From assembly GCA_018350325.1 (NCBI GenBank), contig JAEVLN010000002.1, forward strand, positions 1-64,000: a DNA stretch of 64,000 nucleotides, read 5' to 3'. The notes under the pieces were generated by a model, which worked only from the letters and a program-made list of their open reading frames with translations, ran no database searches and was not told where the DNA came from. Shown piece by piece: positions 1 through 11,097 of the stretch. The translations under genes were made by a program, and so were the position numbers. The DNA is from Globodera rostochiensis. Taxonomy: Eukaryota > Nematoda > Chromadorea > Rhabditida > Heteroderidae. Each line of letters opens with the position of its first letter. Position 1 is the stretch's first letter.

Positions 1-725
1 TTTTTTTTAAATATTACAAAAATAAGTTTGGACTTCAAAACATTGTTATATTTATAAATGTATAAAAAAATTTAATTGAGTCAAAAAGAAAAGGATTAAA
101 AAATACTACCAAATGAGCCTTATTATATTCCAAATTTTTAGTCAAAATATTGCTAATTATTATAATAAAACTTTAAAACCTAAAACGATGTTCATAATGA
201 TGCAGTACCATGTTTATAATTTGATAAATCGAATTTTTCTTTATAGCGGAATGGCTAACATTTGTTTGAAAACGAAAGGAAGGTCACAAGTCTTATAAAT
301 ATTATACTAAATGCTTAATAGATTGTCGTAAACAATATAATTTATAATTCTATAGTGATGTATGCTTAAAAATAAAGAATTAAAAGTAGTTATTTTTTAT
401 AAATATGACCCTTTCTATAAACTTTAAGATTGATGAATAAAATAATAATTACTTTTACTACTTTATATGAAATAATCTATAATTTCCATAAAAACGAGAG
501 CAGTGGCTATTACAAAAATAAATAAAAAAAGAATACACAAAACTAAATCAAAATAAAAGTATGATGCCCAATTGAATTATATATAAAATTTTTTACATCT
601 AATCCTTTCCAACCTAATTCATAATATAAGTAGATACATTTACAAAATCTTTTTACAAAAAGGTTAGTTCAGCCTTGATTCTATTAAAAAACACGATTAT
701 TGTGAAATAAAAAAATAAATTTAAT

Positions 726-785
726 AAGGCAAACGGAAAACCAAAGCATTATTTTGCTTCACACGTTGAGTCGGGACAAGATTAA
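726..785 (+). CDS. Possible terminal exon inside palindrome arm
   Basis: A short open frame ends in ...HYFASHVESGQD then TAA. In the opposite arm (near 4790-4855) one base is lost and one gained upstream, and the two changes cancel, so the same C-terminal peptide stays in frame. That compensation is suggestive of coding but could be chance in so short a stretch. No family is recognised. Confidence 0.28.
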   Translation, partial: KANGKPKHYFASHVESGQD

Positions 786-1792
786 TTATCTATCAATCTA
801 AGCGTTAAAAATAGATGAGTACAAATAATGCCTAAAACAAAAATAAATAATAATTACTTTTGTTACTTTAAATGAAATAAGTGATCTATAATTTCCATAA
901 AAACGAGAGCTGCAAGATAATTAAATGGTAACAATTAATAAAGAAGAATTTTTTTGCATTAGTTAATTTAAATGGAATAAACATATATTTTATAAACAAA
1001 TCATGCTGACTTAATCCATTTAGTTTTCTTTTGCATCAAATTATAATGTTCTAGATTGGATTGTTTTGACAATATCGTCTGAACCTTAGGTTGTGCGCAC
1101 ACCAATCATTTTCGTCTCGTTATTTGTATAAATGTCCGGAATCACTTACATTAGACGTGGAAATCTTTTGTGGTGGACAAACAAATTTAACACAATAAAC
1201 TAAGTGCAGATGCTGCAACCCAACAGATCAAAAGGCGCAATTTTAAATGAAATGTTTAATTTAACAATTTATAAATTGAATTCATTTTTATAGAGCTGGC
1301 GAACAAGTAAAGAACCATGTTTGGCGTTGGTTAATAAAAAATACTCAAAATGTATTTAAAATTTGAAAATCTTCCCGAATTTGTTGCACAAAAATCCACC
1401 AAAAAAGTTAAATATGTGTTTTTACAAAATGTCATGAAGCATGCGAATTATTACTTTTTTTCCTTCTGACAATGTAATTAACAATAAAGGAAAAATAAGC
1501 CAATTAAAACAAAAACATTACCTATTTAAGGGGAATTTAAAATTACAAATGCTTGGACACGCGGACAGGATCAATGTTAGTTGTTAAATTGGAAAAAACG
1601 AAATATTCGTTACGGAAAAAAAAACAATAAAACAACTATTTAGACAAAGCACATAAATTTTTTATATTAAAAACAATCTGTTATTAAACTTAAATTAAAT
1701 TATGTTAAAAATTATTTAATTTTGCTTTAATTATTTTGCTATAACATCAATAAAATATAATATTTTTAAATAAGCAATAAAATAACATATGA

Positions 1793-1975
1793 TATATAAC
1801 TCATTATTATGTTTACGTTAAACATGTTATAAAAACTGTACAACACTTTCCAATCACCATAGCAAGAAACGATTTCGCGCAGCAGGAGCAGTTTGGGACA
1901 AGAACGGCAAATGAATTACTTAACACCCCAAATGATTTCTCAACTAAAGTTAAAGCAATATTTAAATTAATTTAA
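1793..1975 (+). CDS. Coding-like exon in palindrome arm
   Basis: Sixty codons are open with no start codon, including ITIARNDFAQQEQF and TANELLNTPNDFS, unlike the AT-rich noise around it. Possible acceptors are the AG dinucleotides at 1860-1866; a possible donor is GTTAAA after the FSTK codons. The mirror copy in the right arm (about 3605-3788, minus) carries one extra A that shifts the frame. More diverged copies at 24480-24590 (minus) and 61490-61560 (plus) are frame-broken. It is probably a fragment of a repeated gene. No known domain is seen. Confidence 0.42.
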   Translation, partial: YITHYYVYVKHVIKTVQHFPITIARNDFAQQEQFGTRTANELLNTPNDFSTKVKAIFKLI

Positions 1976-2553
1976 TAACAATAATAGTTAGACACTATTA
2001 AGCAGAAGAAATAAATATAGTCTACATAAATAAAAATAATAGAACAAACACGTTCCAAATAATAAATAGATATTTTAAAATTAACTTATACAATGGAATT
2101 TGGACGGCTACAAAGTCTTAGGTCAAAATTACAAAATAAAATTAAAAAAAACTTTTCACCTAAACATTAAAAAATGAATCCGTGTTTAAAAAAATCATAA
2201 ATAATGAAAATCCCAAATATAAACTTTTACGTAATTATTAATAATGAATTTTAGGTAAAATTACGAAAATGTTAAACAAATTAATATTTTCTAATATTGC
2301 AATGTGCTTATTTGATACAAAAGCAGATATCGAAAATGGTAATAATACATGCCCAAGAAGCGAATTCCGCCAATATAAATTTGTTACAAGCTAAAATAAA
2401 TAAAAGAAAAATGTGAATAAATACGATTAAATAATGCCATAGAAAGACGAAATATTAATTACATGTTAATTCAGAAATAGTTTAAAACTAGATGCCGACT
2501 AATTGTGTCTTATTCCAAATTTCTTTTTAAATTAACGATCTCGAATTAGAAAA

Positions 2554-3024
2554 TTTTGGTATTAAGAAGGCGTTATATATTAGGAAATTGACTTATTATT
2601 TCGAACTAATAATCTTTGTACGGTTAGCCTCGTTGTGCTCAAAGTAATACTTCCTCGATCTCGAATCGTCGATTTAGGTTTTATTATTATTAAAATTTAG
2701 TATATTTATTTGTTTACAATTTTTGTAATTTTTTAATCGATTTACATAATTAAGTGTATATAAATAAATTCGCAATTATTTAATTTTTTTAGTTAAGATG
2801 GGTTTGTTTCTGATCGCTATTATAATATATTACATGGAAACAGCTTAATTAAATTTAAAAAAACACGTGCTTACATAAAACATGCGCTTGGCACGGTTTT
2901 GAATTCCTTGCCATGTCCCGGTGGCTCGAACTTCTGCGACAATATTTTTAAATAATTCATATTGAATAAAAAAAAAAAGTTATCTTATGAATTCTTTTAA
3001 GCATTTTATATTAAAATTTTTTCG
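2554..3024. other. Palindrome spacer
   Basis: These 471 bp separate the arms and are not themselves inverted. Much of the spacer (2610-2830) is repeated near 23620-23810, where it sits next to a single arm copy. The spacer is therefore part of the original repeat unit, and one arm was probably duplicated and inverted around it. Confidence 0.85.
2797..2955 (+). CDS. Coding-like exon in palindrome spacer
   Basis: Fifty-two codons are open, ending ...GTVLNSLPCPGGSNFCDN-IFK-stop; the second half is Gly, Pro and Cys rich. The overlapping frame has ATG at 2798 just after TTTTTTTAGTTAAG, which resembles a nematode trans-splice acceptor. It encodes a hydrophobic start (MGLFLIAIII) that is kept as MGLLLIAFIL near 23784. 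Either the signal-like start or the longer frame could be the real one. No family is recognised. Confidence 0.4.
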   Translation, partial: DGFVSDRYYNILHGNSLIKFKKTRAYIKHALGTVLNSLPCPGGSNFCDNIFK

Positions 3025-5570
3025 TTTTCTAATTCGAGATCGTTAATTTAAAAAGAAATTTGGAATAAGACACAATTAGTCGGCATCTAGTTTTAAACTA
3101 TTTCTGAATTAACATGTAATTAATATTTCGTCTTTCTATGGCATTATTTAATCGTATTTATTCACATTTTTCTTTTATTTATTTTAGCTTGTAACAAATT
3201 TATATTGGCGGAATTCGCTTCTTGGGCATGTATTATTACCATTTTCGATATCTGCTTTTGTATCAAATAAGCACATTGCAATATTAGAAAATATTAATTT
3301 GTTTAACATTTTCGTAATTTTACCTAAAATTCATTATTAATAATTACGTAAAAGTTTATATTTGGGATTTTCATTATTATGATTTTTTTAAACACGGATT
3401 CATTTTTTAATGTTTAGGTGAAAAGTTTTTTTTAATTTTATTTTGTAATTTTGACCTAAGACTTTGTAGCCGTCCAAATTCCATTGTATAAGTTAATTTT
3501 AAAATATCTATTTATTATTTGGAACGTGTTTGTTCTATTATTTTTATTTATGTAGACTATATTTATTTCTTCTGCTTAATAGTGTCTAACTATTATTGTT
3601 ATTAAATTAATTTAAATATTGCTTTAACTTTAGTTGAGAAATCATTTGGGGTGTTAAGTAATTCATTTGCCGTTCTTGTCCCAAACTGCTCCTGCTGCGC
3701 GAAATCGTTTTCTTGCTATGGTGATTGGAAAGTGTTGTACAGTTTTTATAACATGTTTAACGTAAACATAATAATGAGTTATATATCATATGTTATTTTA
3801 TTGCTTATTTAAAAATATTATATTTTATTGATGTTATAGCAAAATAATTAAAGCAAAATTAAATAATTTTTAACATAATTTAATTTAAGTTTAATAACAG
3901 ATTGTTTTTAATATAAAAAATTTATGTGCTTTGTCTAAATAGTTGTTTTATTGTTTTTTTTCCGTAACGAATATTTCGTTTTTCCAATTTAACAACTAAC
4001 ATTGATCCTGTCCGCGTGTCCAAGCATTTGTAATTTTAAATTCCCCTTAAATAGGTAATGTTTTTGTTTTAATTGGCTTATTTTTCCTTTATTGTTAATT
4101 ACATTGTCAGAAGGAAAAAAAGTAATAATTCGCATGCTTCATGACATTTTGTAAAAACACATATTTAACTTTTTTGGTGGATTTTTGTGCAACAAATTCG
4201 GGAAGATTTTCAAATTTTAAATACATTTTGAGTATTTTTTATTAACCAACGCCAAACATGGTTCTTTACTTGTTCGCCAGCTCTATAAAAATGAATTCAA
4301 TTTATAAATTGTTAAATTAAACATTTCATTTAAAATTGCGCCTTTTGATCTGTTGGGTTGCAGCATCTGCACTTAGTTTATTGTGTTAAATTTGTTTGTC
4401 CACCACAAAAGATTTCCACGTCTAATGTAAGTGATTCCGGACATTTATACAAATAACGAGACGAAAATGATTGGTGTGCGCACAACCTAAGGTTCAGACG
4501 ATATTGTCAAAACAATCCAATCTAGAACATTATAATTTGATGCAAAAGAAAACTAAATGGATTAAGTCAGCATGATTTGTTTATAAAATATATGTTTATT
4601 CCATTTAAATTAACAAATACAAAAAAATTTCTTATTTTTAATTAGTATCATTTAATTATGTTCAGCTCTCGTTTTTATGGAAATTATAGATCACTTATTT
4701 CATTTAAAGTAACAAAAGTAATTATTATTTATTTTTATTTTTATTTTAGGCATTATTTGTACTCATCTATTTTTAATGCTTAGATTGATAGATAATTAAT
4801 CTTGTCCCGACTCAACGTGTGAAGCAAAATAATGCTTTTGGTTTTCCGTTTGCTTATTAAATTTATTTTTTTATTTCACAATAATCGTGTTTTTTAATAG
4901 AATCAAGGCTGAACTAACCTTTTTGTAAAAAGATTTTGTAAATGTATCTACTTATATTATGAATTAGGTTGGAAAGGATTAGATGTAAAAAATTTTATAT
5001 ATAATTCAATTGGGCATCATACTTTTATTTTGATTTAGTTTTGTGTATTCTTTTTTTATTTATTTTTGTAATAGCCACTGCTCTCGTTTTTATGGAAATT
5101 ATAGATTATTTCATATAAAGTAGTAAAAGTAATTATTATTTTATTCATCAATCTTAAAGTTTATAGAAAGGGTCATATTTATAAAAAATAACTACTTTTA
5201 ATTCTTTATTTTTAAGCATACATCACTATAGAATTATAAATTATATTGTTTACGACAATCTATTAAGCATTTAGTATAATATTTATAAGACTTGTGACCT
5301 TCCTTTCGTTTTCAAACAAATGTTAGCCATTCCGCTATAAAGAAAAATTCGATTTATCAAATTATAAACATGGTACTGCATCATTATGAACATCGTTTTA
5401 GGTTTTAAAGTTTTATTATAATAATTAGCAATATTTTGACTAAAAATTTGGAATATAATAAGGCTCATTTGGTAGTATTTTTTAATCCTTTTCTTTTTGA
5501 CTCAATTAAATTTTTTTATACATTTATAAATATAACAATGTTTTGAAGTCCAAACTTATTTTAGTAATAT
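3025..5570 (-). repeat. Right arm of the palindrome
   Basis: This is the reverse complement of the left arm. Similarity continues to about 5570, where the left arm meets the window edge; beyond it the sequence is not seen again on the left. Large inverted repeats of this kind can be real or can be assembly joins of two allelic copies, and the sequence alone cannot decide. Confidence 0.95.
4364..4426 (+). CDS. Internal exon with consensus splice sites
   Basis: A 63-bp exon in phase 0 lies between acceptor GGGTTGCAG and donor GTAAGT and encodes HLHLVYCVKFVCPPQKISTS plus Asn. The mirror copy lies near 1152-1214 on the minus strand. In the diverged copy near 24660 the donor is kept but the frame is shifted. 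In the copy near 42670 the acceptor is kept and the donor is lost. An upstream ATG at 4258 opens a short hydrophobic frame (MVLYLFASSIKMNS) that could be a first exon. Confidence 0.45.
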
Positions 5571-5811
5571 TAAATGAAACAGCAAGAAATAGTCTTTGAT
5601 TTGATTTACATTAAATTGCATCACGTGGATCTTTGTTTGTTTGTCAAACATTTGCTTTCTATAACTCTAACCAATAAACTTTCGTTTTGGCAAAAATTAA
5701 TATTTTTATTTTTGGCATAATGGCTTTATAAAGTTTAATTTCCCGCATAATTTTGACAATAAGTGGTTTTTTAATTTGATGTAATTGTTTTTTTTATTTT
5801 TGTTTTCTTAG

Positions 5812-5900
5812 TTCGCCTTTCGTGGGCCACCATTGAACAATTTAAAAAATTTAATTTTTATGTGGGTGTCTTATTTAACAAGCTAAAAATATGTTATTAA
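5812..5900 (+). CDS. Putative exon, unknown product
   Basis: It follows a strong acceptor (TTTTGTTTTCTTAG) and reads RLSWATIEQFKKFNFY to a TAA at 5898. GTGGGT after FNFY could be a donor. It stands in an AT-rich stretch with no known domain and may belong with the plus-strand islands at 6138-6553. Confidence 0.4.
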
Positions 5901-6137
5901 TCAGAGATAAAAAAATAATATATAATTTTTCAATAAACAAGGCTCAGCAATTATCGTCAGCATAAAGTTTTAGTCATTTTTATGTAATTAAACTTTTTTT
6001 GTTAATCGGTAAAAAAATTTGATACAAAGATAAACAATAATCGTTTTGCGGTTTATGTAGGATGTTGGATTCATGAATTAATTAATTATTATTTTAAATT
6101 TCTATATTTTATGTATTTTTAGTAAGTAATTTGACAG

Positions 6138-6305
6138 AATATTTCATTTAAAGAATCTGATCACTTAATTTTGCAACCGAAGCCTCCTCAATTTGAATAT
6201 TGCATGCCGCATTTTTATTTTGCTTTATTTTCTGTGATTAAAAAAGGAGTATTATTATTTAATCGTGCACACAATGATCAATTTATTCCAATAAATTTTA
6301 TTTGA
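6138..6305 (+). CDS. Putative exon, 55 codons
   Basis: It starts after acceptor TTTGACAG and is open for 55 codons, including NISFKESDHLILQPKPPQFE and IKKGVLLFNRAHNDQF. Three prolines, two histidines and mixed charged residues make it more protein-like than neighbouring frames. An internal GTGATT could be a donor. The family is not recognised. Confidence 0.45.
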   Translation, partial: NISFKESDHLILQPKPPQFEYCMPHFYFALFSVIKKGVLLFNRAHNDQFIPINFI

Positions 6306-6333
6306 TAATTCCTTAATAATATATAATTATTTA

Positions 6334-6553
6334 ATGTTTAGCCAAATCTTAATTTGTTTGGTCGACCTAATTGGTGTCATCAACTATGTATAAACACGCA
6401 CTAATTTGAAGTTTTAAGATTTTATTTCATCTTATTTATTAAACTTGCTAGTCGTTTATTGTTTTGTTGTCGGTGTTGTCGACGCATAAAGGTTGCTTAA
6501 GTATTGTAAAAAACTTTCTAAATGCTTCACTTCAAAAAATGATAATTTATTAA
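6334..6553 (+). CDS. Small two-exon gene candidate, hydrophobic N-terminus
   Basis: ATG at 6334 opens MFSQILICLVDLIGVINY, a signal- or anchor-like hydrophobic start, and is cut at 6387 by donor GTATAA. A 64-nt intron with a possible branch site CACTAAT ends at CTTGCTAG. Exon 2 (6452-6553) continues in phase as SFIVLLSVLSTHKGC and stops at 6551. The product would be 51 residues, small and membrane-associated or secreted. Both splice sites and phase fit, but the length is modest and no homologue is known to me. Confidence 0.45.
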
Positions 6554-6785
6554 TTATTTTTGTTTATTTTTATCTATCTAATTATTTTATTTTTTAATTT
6601 GGTTAAAACTATTTCTGAAATGTAATTTATTTTTGATCGAATTTATTTATTTTGTTTTTCTTTTATTAAAAACTATAATAATTGAATACGCTTTAATTAA
6701 TTAGTTGACATTTCTGTTAAGCAACAGAATTTGATAATATTTTTATGCTTTTACTCTAGATTCGAATCATAAAATAATAAAGTCA

Positions 6786-6914
6786 ATGATACTATTAGAG
6801 ACACTTTATTTTTATGAAAGCACAAAACATTGCACGATATTTCATCTAGCTTCTTCCGACGTTGCTGCTTTTTGTCCCATAGACACTGATTTTACTCGCT
6901 CAGACGCCGTTTGA
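6786..6914 (+). CDS. Small open frame, 42 residues
   Basis: ATG at 6786 gives a 42-residue frame with MILLETLYFYESTK, then LASSDVAAFCPIDTDFTRSD. The frame is open upstream to 6741, so the ATG may be internal to an exon. A minus-strand frame across the same island (6848-6925) is also open, but the plus frame is longer and more balanced. Confidence 0.42.
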   Translation: MILLETLYFYESTKHCTIFHLASSDVAAFCPIDTDFTRSDAV

Positions 6915-8190
6915 TTTTCTTGAAAATGAAAATGCTCTTAAGTTAAAACATTCTGACTAACATAAAAATACTTATTTTTATAAAATTTTATGGCTTTAAT
7001 ATTATGGTTCTTTAATAAATATGTTTTAATTGTTAATATTGGTTTAGAATTTTAAATTTTAATACTACATGCAAACTCTATTTCGACTTTGACGAAATCG
7101 TAGTCTTCGAAATCTTTTTATGAACAAAAATTTAAAAGAATAATTCGGTAGCGATTTCGCGCTGTTTTTAATCTTAATCTTCTCAGTCTTCTCAATTCAT
7201 TATATTATCAGAAATAATTGATTGTAATTATTTTAGTTACACTTTCATTTTCGTTAACAATGATTCATGATTTTTAAATTATTTAATAAGATTCATAGCA
7301 ATTATTTTTATTATAAACAGACTGTAATTTTTGTTTGTATTAATAATTTTGTAATTTAATGTTTTTTATGCAATTTTTTTCCTTTAATATCATTTTCGTA
7401 GTCAAACTTGAGCATTTTCGCTTTGAGCAACATTAATAAATATTAATTTCCAAATTGAATTTCATAATGAATCTTGGATATTTTAGTTTTTTTAAGTTTC
7501 TGAAATGCTTAAAATTTATTAATTATATGTATTCTCGGAAAAAAATAAAATATCGACTTCCAGATTTTGGCCAATCAGTTATAAAGAATTTCATTTCATT
7601 TTTTAAACAAAAATTCCATAAAAATGCCTAAAATATTGGCCCAAAAATATGATTTATTTATATGAACTAAAAAGTCGTTCTTATTCAAAAATTTTCGATA
7701 TAAAAAATATTATTTTTGGCTTTTTCTCTAACTTAATGGATAATTGATTTTGCTTTTTTAAAAACAAACATTGATTTTTTTAATTGCTTATTTTTAATTG
7801 TTACACATTTACACAGGTGACCTGCTTTTATCCTAACGCCTTTCTAATTATAGATAGTTTAAATGTTTTTTTTGTAATTTTTAACAGCATTCACATTATT
7901 AAATAATTTTTTTGTATTGTTTTATCTAAATCTACTTATATGTCAGTTTCGAAGTCAATGGTTTACCTATTAAAAATGGCTTTTTATGTTGTAAGGAATT
8001 TTGTTTTAAAATATTTTTATATTAAAATTTTGGTCATTAATTTTATATAATAAGTTTAATTCGTGGTTTTGTTTAAAATTTTACGGCTGTTGTTAGTGGC
8101 TGACGAATCCATGATGCACACATCAGATGTATGCTTATCCTTCCCGATATGAAGCTGCTCTTTATTAACATATTTAAGTCTAACTTTTAG

Positions 8191-8415
8191 AGCGCTATAC
8201 TTGCTTTTAATATTTTATTAAGAAAAAATTTCGCTTCTGGCATGCCCAGTTTAAAATTTTGGGATTTTAAAGGTGCGTTTACCGTTGAAGTCCTTTGCCA
8301 ATTTTTTAGCTCGTTTATTTTGCAGTTACTTGTGAATCTTTCAAATTGTATATTTATGAATAAAGTAATATTAAACATTTTAAATTGCTATTTAATTGTT
8401 TTTATTTATTTTTAA
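8191..8415 (+). CDS. Coding-like exon, 74 codons, in duplicated block
   Basis: It follows acceptor TCTAACTTTTAG and is open for 74 codons with no ATG until codon 18. The core reads FASGMPSLKFWDFKGAFTVE. The second copy (about 47818-47990) keeps the acceptor and the core (FASGMSSLKFWDFKGAFAVE) but has indels before and after it that shift the frame. Differences inside the core mostly change the residue, so selection is not evident. It is a pseudogene or fast-evolving exon; the function is unknown. Confidence 0.45.
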   Translation, partial: SAILAFNILLRKNFASGMPSLKFWDFKGAFTVEVLCQFFSSFILQLLVNLSNCIFMNKVILNILNCYLIVFIYF

Positions 8416-8440
8416 TGTAATTGTAATATATCTGATTTAG

Positions 8441-8497
8441 CTCTATTTTATGCGGCGGTCTAAAGGATACAGATCAAATTGTTTTATATTTTTGTAT
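8441..8497 (+). CDS. Putative 57-bp internal exon
   Basis: Acceptor TCTGATTTAG and donor GTATTA flank LYFMRRSKGYRSNCFIFLY in phase 0. The second copy near 48054 keeps an acceptor (ACCTAG) and reads LHFMRRSKGYRWNCFIFF then stop. The MRRSKGYR core is identical in both. It follows the 8191 exon at a short distance on the same strand, so both may come from one gene. Confidence 0.4.
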
Positions 8498-8763
8498 GTA
8501 TTACATAAATTATTTTTCTCAATTGTTATGATTCAAATTAATGATTTCTTTCAACCTTTTAAATTTTAGGTATATTATCAAATTCACATTTGTTGTTGCA
8601 GACGAGGGGTGCTCTAACAGCAAAAAAAAATTCGTAACTCGTAACAATCAAAAAAAATCGTAACTTATAACTGAAATTTTTCAAAAATTCTAGAAATCTC
8701 AAATAAAGGACGGAAAAGGACACGTACCCCCAAATAAAGTACAAGTCTTTAAAAAAAGTACAT

Positions 8764-8874
8764 ATGGGACCCCTGACAGGTGTGCGGGTACAATTCAATC
8801 AACGCTTCAGTGTAGAAAAATGTCTGGATTCTATTAAAACTTGGGCTCACATTAATTTAAGGAACGAGCAATGA
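8764..8874 (+). CDS. Small open frame MGPLTGVRV..., broken in its paralogue
   Basis: ATG at 8764 opens 36 residues (MGPLTGVRVQFNQRFSVEKC, ending HINLRNEQ), and the frame is open further upstream. The copy at 48915 has the same start but a TAA at codon 12. A second frame across the same DNA (STYGTPDRCAGTI) is open in both copies, so the coding frame is uncertain. A G14 tract follows at 8905. Confidence 0.35.
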   Translation: MGPLTGVRVQFNQRFSVEKCLDSIKTWAHINLRNEQ

Positions 8875-8904
8875 AAAATGACTATCGACCCATCGATTTT
8901 ACTT

Positions 8905-8918
8905 GGGGGGGGGGGGGG
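8905..8918 (+). repeat. Poly-G tract (14 G)
   Basis: One of six long G or C homopolymers in this AT-rich window. It sits at the same place as the 21-G tract at 49046-49066 in the second copy of the block, so the tract predates the duplication and has changed length since. Confidence 0.9.
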
Positions 8919-9383
8919 TCGTCGCATTCATCACCTTCGATCTGAGTGATTTGGCGAAAATATCAAAATGAAAGAACATTTCATTTTGAGGCAAATTCTT
9001 ATCTTTCATTGAATCCATTTCCCATTCCAATTTCTTCATTCAAATGCAATTAAATTAACAAATATATACGTTTTAAATTTAGAAATTAAAAAATGGGAAA
9101 TAAAGGAAAAGTTAACAGACAAAGCCATGATTAAATATTTAGTGAATTTAAATATGTAAAATATAGTATAGTGTAATTACTTTGGTTACCACTTAATTAT
9201 AACAAAATAATTCATCCATGAGATTCCGCGGACTTTACTTCATTTACATTTTTCTTTAGTTTTAGTTTAAATTGATTTATCAAATTAAATTATTTAAATT
9301 TATTTATGAGTTGCCTTCATTTTGATAAACATTGCTTAAGTTGAATATAAATATTTTAGTAATTTTGCAATAAGCATATTTAA

Positions 9384-9524
9384 AGTAATTTCAAATTGTG
9401 GGTTGCGGAGTTTTTGCTCTTCGCAATTGCGCTGTTTTTAGGACGTGTCACTTCTCTCCCCTTCTTCGTTGTTGGGATTCCATCCAAGAACCAGTCTTCA
9501 TTTTGGTTAAATTACTGTAGATAA
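9384..9524 (+). CDS. Coding-like island, strand uncertain
   Basis: The plus frame gives 46 codons with a hydrophobic stretch (WVAEFLLFAIALFLG) then VTSLPFFVVGIPSKNQSS. The minus frame is also open and hydrophilic (EDWFLDGIPTTKKGREVTRP). The second copy at 50035 has a stop in the plus frame, while part of the minus frame stays open (SAIAERKNSAF). Something here was probably coding, but the strand is not settled. Confidence 0.33.
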   Translation, partial: SNFKLWVAEFLLFAIALFLGRVTSLPFFVVGIPSKNQSSFWLNYCR

Positions 9525-9959
9525 GCCATGAATTTGTTCGCAAGCAATATAAAATTTTTTTAATATTTTCATACCTACGCTTCATGCATTTAGGCCTCTG
9601 ATAACATTCATCAATAATCAATATTTTTAATAAACTCTGTTATATTAATTATAAATAAAGCCGTTCTAAGCGTTTTACAATAAAAATTCGACGTCAAAAT
9701 GAATTAATCTAAATTTTAATCTGTTTGAAAAAAATATTAGCGAAATTTTCATAAAAAATTGTGCTTTTCATATGGTCTAGCTCTTCCATCTGATGCTTCA
9801 AGGTTGGTTTTGACAAGGCCCCATTGAAGAGGATACATTATTTTTTATTAAATTTATTTCAAAAATTGACAAATATTTTTATAATAGTTTTATATAATAA
9901 GATAGACGGTTTAATAAGACGTGTGTATCAGGTTTTTATTTATTATAAGTCTTTATGCT

Positions 9960-10300
9960 GTATAAAATAATTATTTTGTATGCAAAAACTCAATGCTTTA
10001 TGTATTCTTTAATATTGCTAATTTTCGAAAATTTTCCAAAATAATTATAATATAAGTGTTATAATATTAAATCGAAATTAAGTTATTTAAAAATAATTTA
10101 ACTTGAGACCCTGTAGGACATTGGATCGCTGCATCGAGCAAGCACTACTTTCAAATTACGTTTATGCAATATTAATTTCTGTAAATAATTAAAATTATAA
10201 TCCTATTTATTTAAGGATGAAAAAGAGTATTTCAAAGATAATTTTCTTAATTTATTTTATTATTGGTTTTATTTATTCTAAAACTTTTAAAAACCGAATG
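9960..10300 (+). repeat. Duplicated block C, copy 1
   Basis: Diverged direct match to 24850-25130 (for example TTTAACTTGAGACCCTG and CATCGAGCAAGCACT). In copy 2 it directly follows the palindrome-arm relative at 23.6-24.8 kb, so blocks have been shuffled. Confidence 0.85.
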
Positions 10301-10642
10301 CAAAGTCGGTGGATAAAAAAATCATTATAGCTTCATTAAAACTATATTATCAGATACCCCATCAGATTATAGAAAATGATAATCAGTTTCAGAAAAAATC
10401 TTTTACAACAAAAAAAAACAGCAAAATGATTAACAGCTAAAAAATATGTGATTTCTTTTAAAAATAAGTATTAGTTTATAATTTAATAAAAAACTAATGT
10501 TACAATTATGTAAAAATATACAATATAGAAATATTTATATATTAATTATTCCCGGCGAAATATTAACGTAAACAAACCACAAATATTATTTTCAATTAAT
10601 ACAATTTGCGTTATAAATGATCCATCTGAAGCCAAGCTAAAA

Positions 10643-10750
10643 ATGGGAGAGCAACCTAACAAGGCCGAGAAACATAATTAGCAGCATCATAAACGCCGGA
10701 CAAAATGGGATTTGGAATTGGAGATAACGATAATGAAATTGAAGAATTAA
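10643..10750 (+). pseudogene. Broken copy of the GEQxNKAEKH exon
   Basis: ATG at 10643 gives MGEQPNKAEKHN, then TAG at 10679. The same frame resumes to end TIMKLKN-stop at 10750. The second copy (53374-53493) is uninterrupted over 39 codons with the same beginning and end. This copy looks disabled by a stop plus a small rearrangement. Confidence 0.45.
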
Positions 10751-10956
10751 GTTAAAGAGCGTAAGTGTTAAAAGTTCGTAAAAAAATAGAATAGTTAATC
10801 GCAATATAAATATAGCAATTAAAAATAAGAGATTAATTTGCAAACCCGAGATCATGTTAAATTAATTATATAAAATTTAATGAAAATAATATTCCAAAGA
10901 ATATTACAAGAAGACAATTAAAAAACAACAAATAACATTGAAGTAAAATTGCTTAA

Positions 10957-11097
10957 ACAAGTATAAAGGTAATAATTAAGGCATGTTTACCTTATATGCT
11001 TTTTAAGAATAATGGGGCTCGCAAAATGAAAGCCAGAGCCAAAGCAGTATTTTGCCAAAGTCATGTTAAGATACTTTTGCAAAATTCTTATATATAA
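10957..11097 (+). CDS. Lys/Arg-rich coding-like exon
   Basis: Forty-six open codons include VIIKACLPYMLFKNNGARK and AKAVFCQSHVKILLQ. In the paralogous block the aligned start reads MVIIRAFYTLQGARK (53676), in the same frame, with about 110 nt missing between. The family is not recognised. Confidence 0.42.
   Translation, partial: TSIKVIIKACLPYMLFKNNGARKMKARAKAVFCQSHVKILLQNSYI

Larger units (their letters stand above)
1..2553 (+). repeat. Left arm of a ~5.6 kb palindrome
   Basis: The sequence reappears in reverse complement at 3025-5570. Identical 61-codon open frames at 113-298 (+) and 5283-5468 (-) are one landmark; the inner boundary is the 13-mer ending at 2553, mirrored from 3025. The arms differ by scattered substitutions and small indels, for example around 900-950 versus 4610-4670, so they are very similar but not identical. 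The arm runs to the window edge, so its outer end is unknown. Diverged partial copies occur at 23.6-24.8, 42.6-42.9 and 61.5 kb. Confidence 0.95.
7630..9450 (+). repeat. Duplicated block B, copy 1
   Basis: Collinear and diverged match to 46740-50090 in the same orientation. Landmarks include AACTAAAAAGTCGTTCTT, ACACATTTACACAG, ATGCGGCGGTCTAAAGG, CATATGGGACCCCTGACAGG and CGCAATTGCGCTGT. Copy 2 is longer because of extra sequence around 48190-48830 and 49500-50030. Confidence 0.9.

Noticed and set aside
1..8. Telomere-like or poly-A end
   Set aside because: Eight T at the window edge are not a repeat; no telomeric array is present anywhere in the window.
113..298. 61-codon open frame at the start, repeated in reverse at 5283-5468
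   Set aside because: AT-rich codons and no splice or start context. It repeats only because the DNA is palindromic, so the two copies are not independent support.
8187..8378. 63-codon minus frame
   Set aside because: Shadow of the longer plus-strand frame 8191-8415, which has an acceptor and a recognisable second copy.
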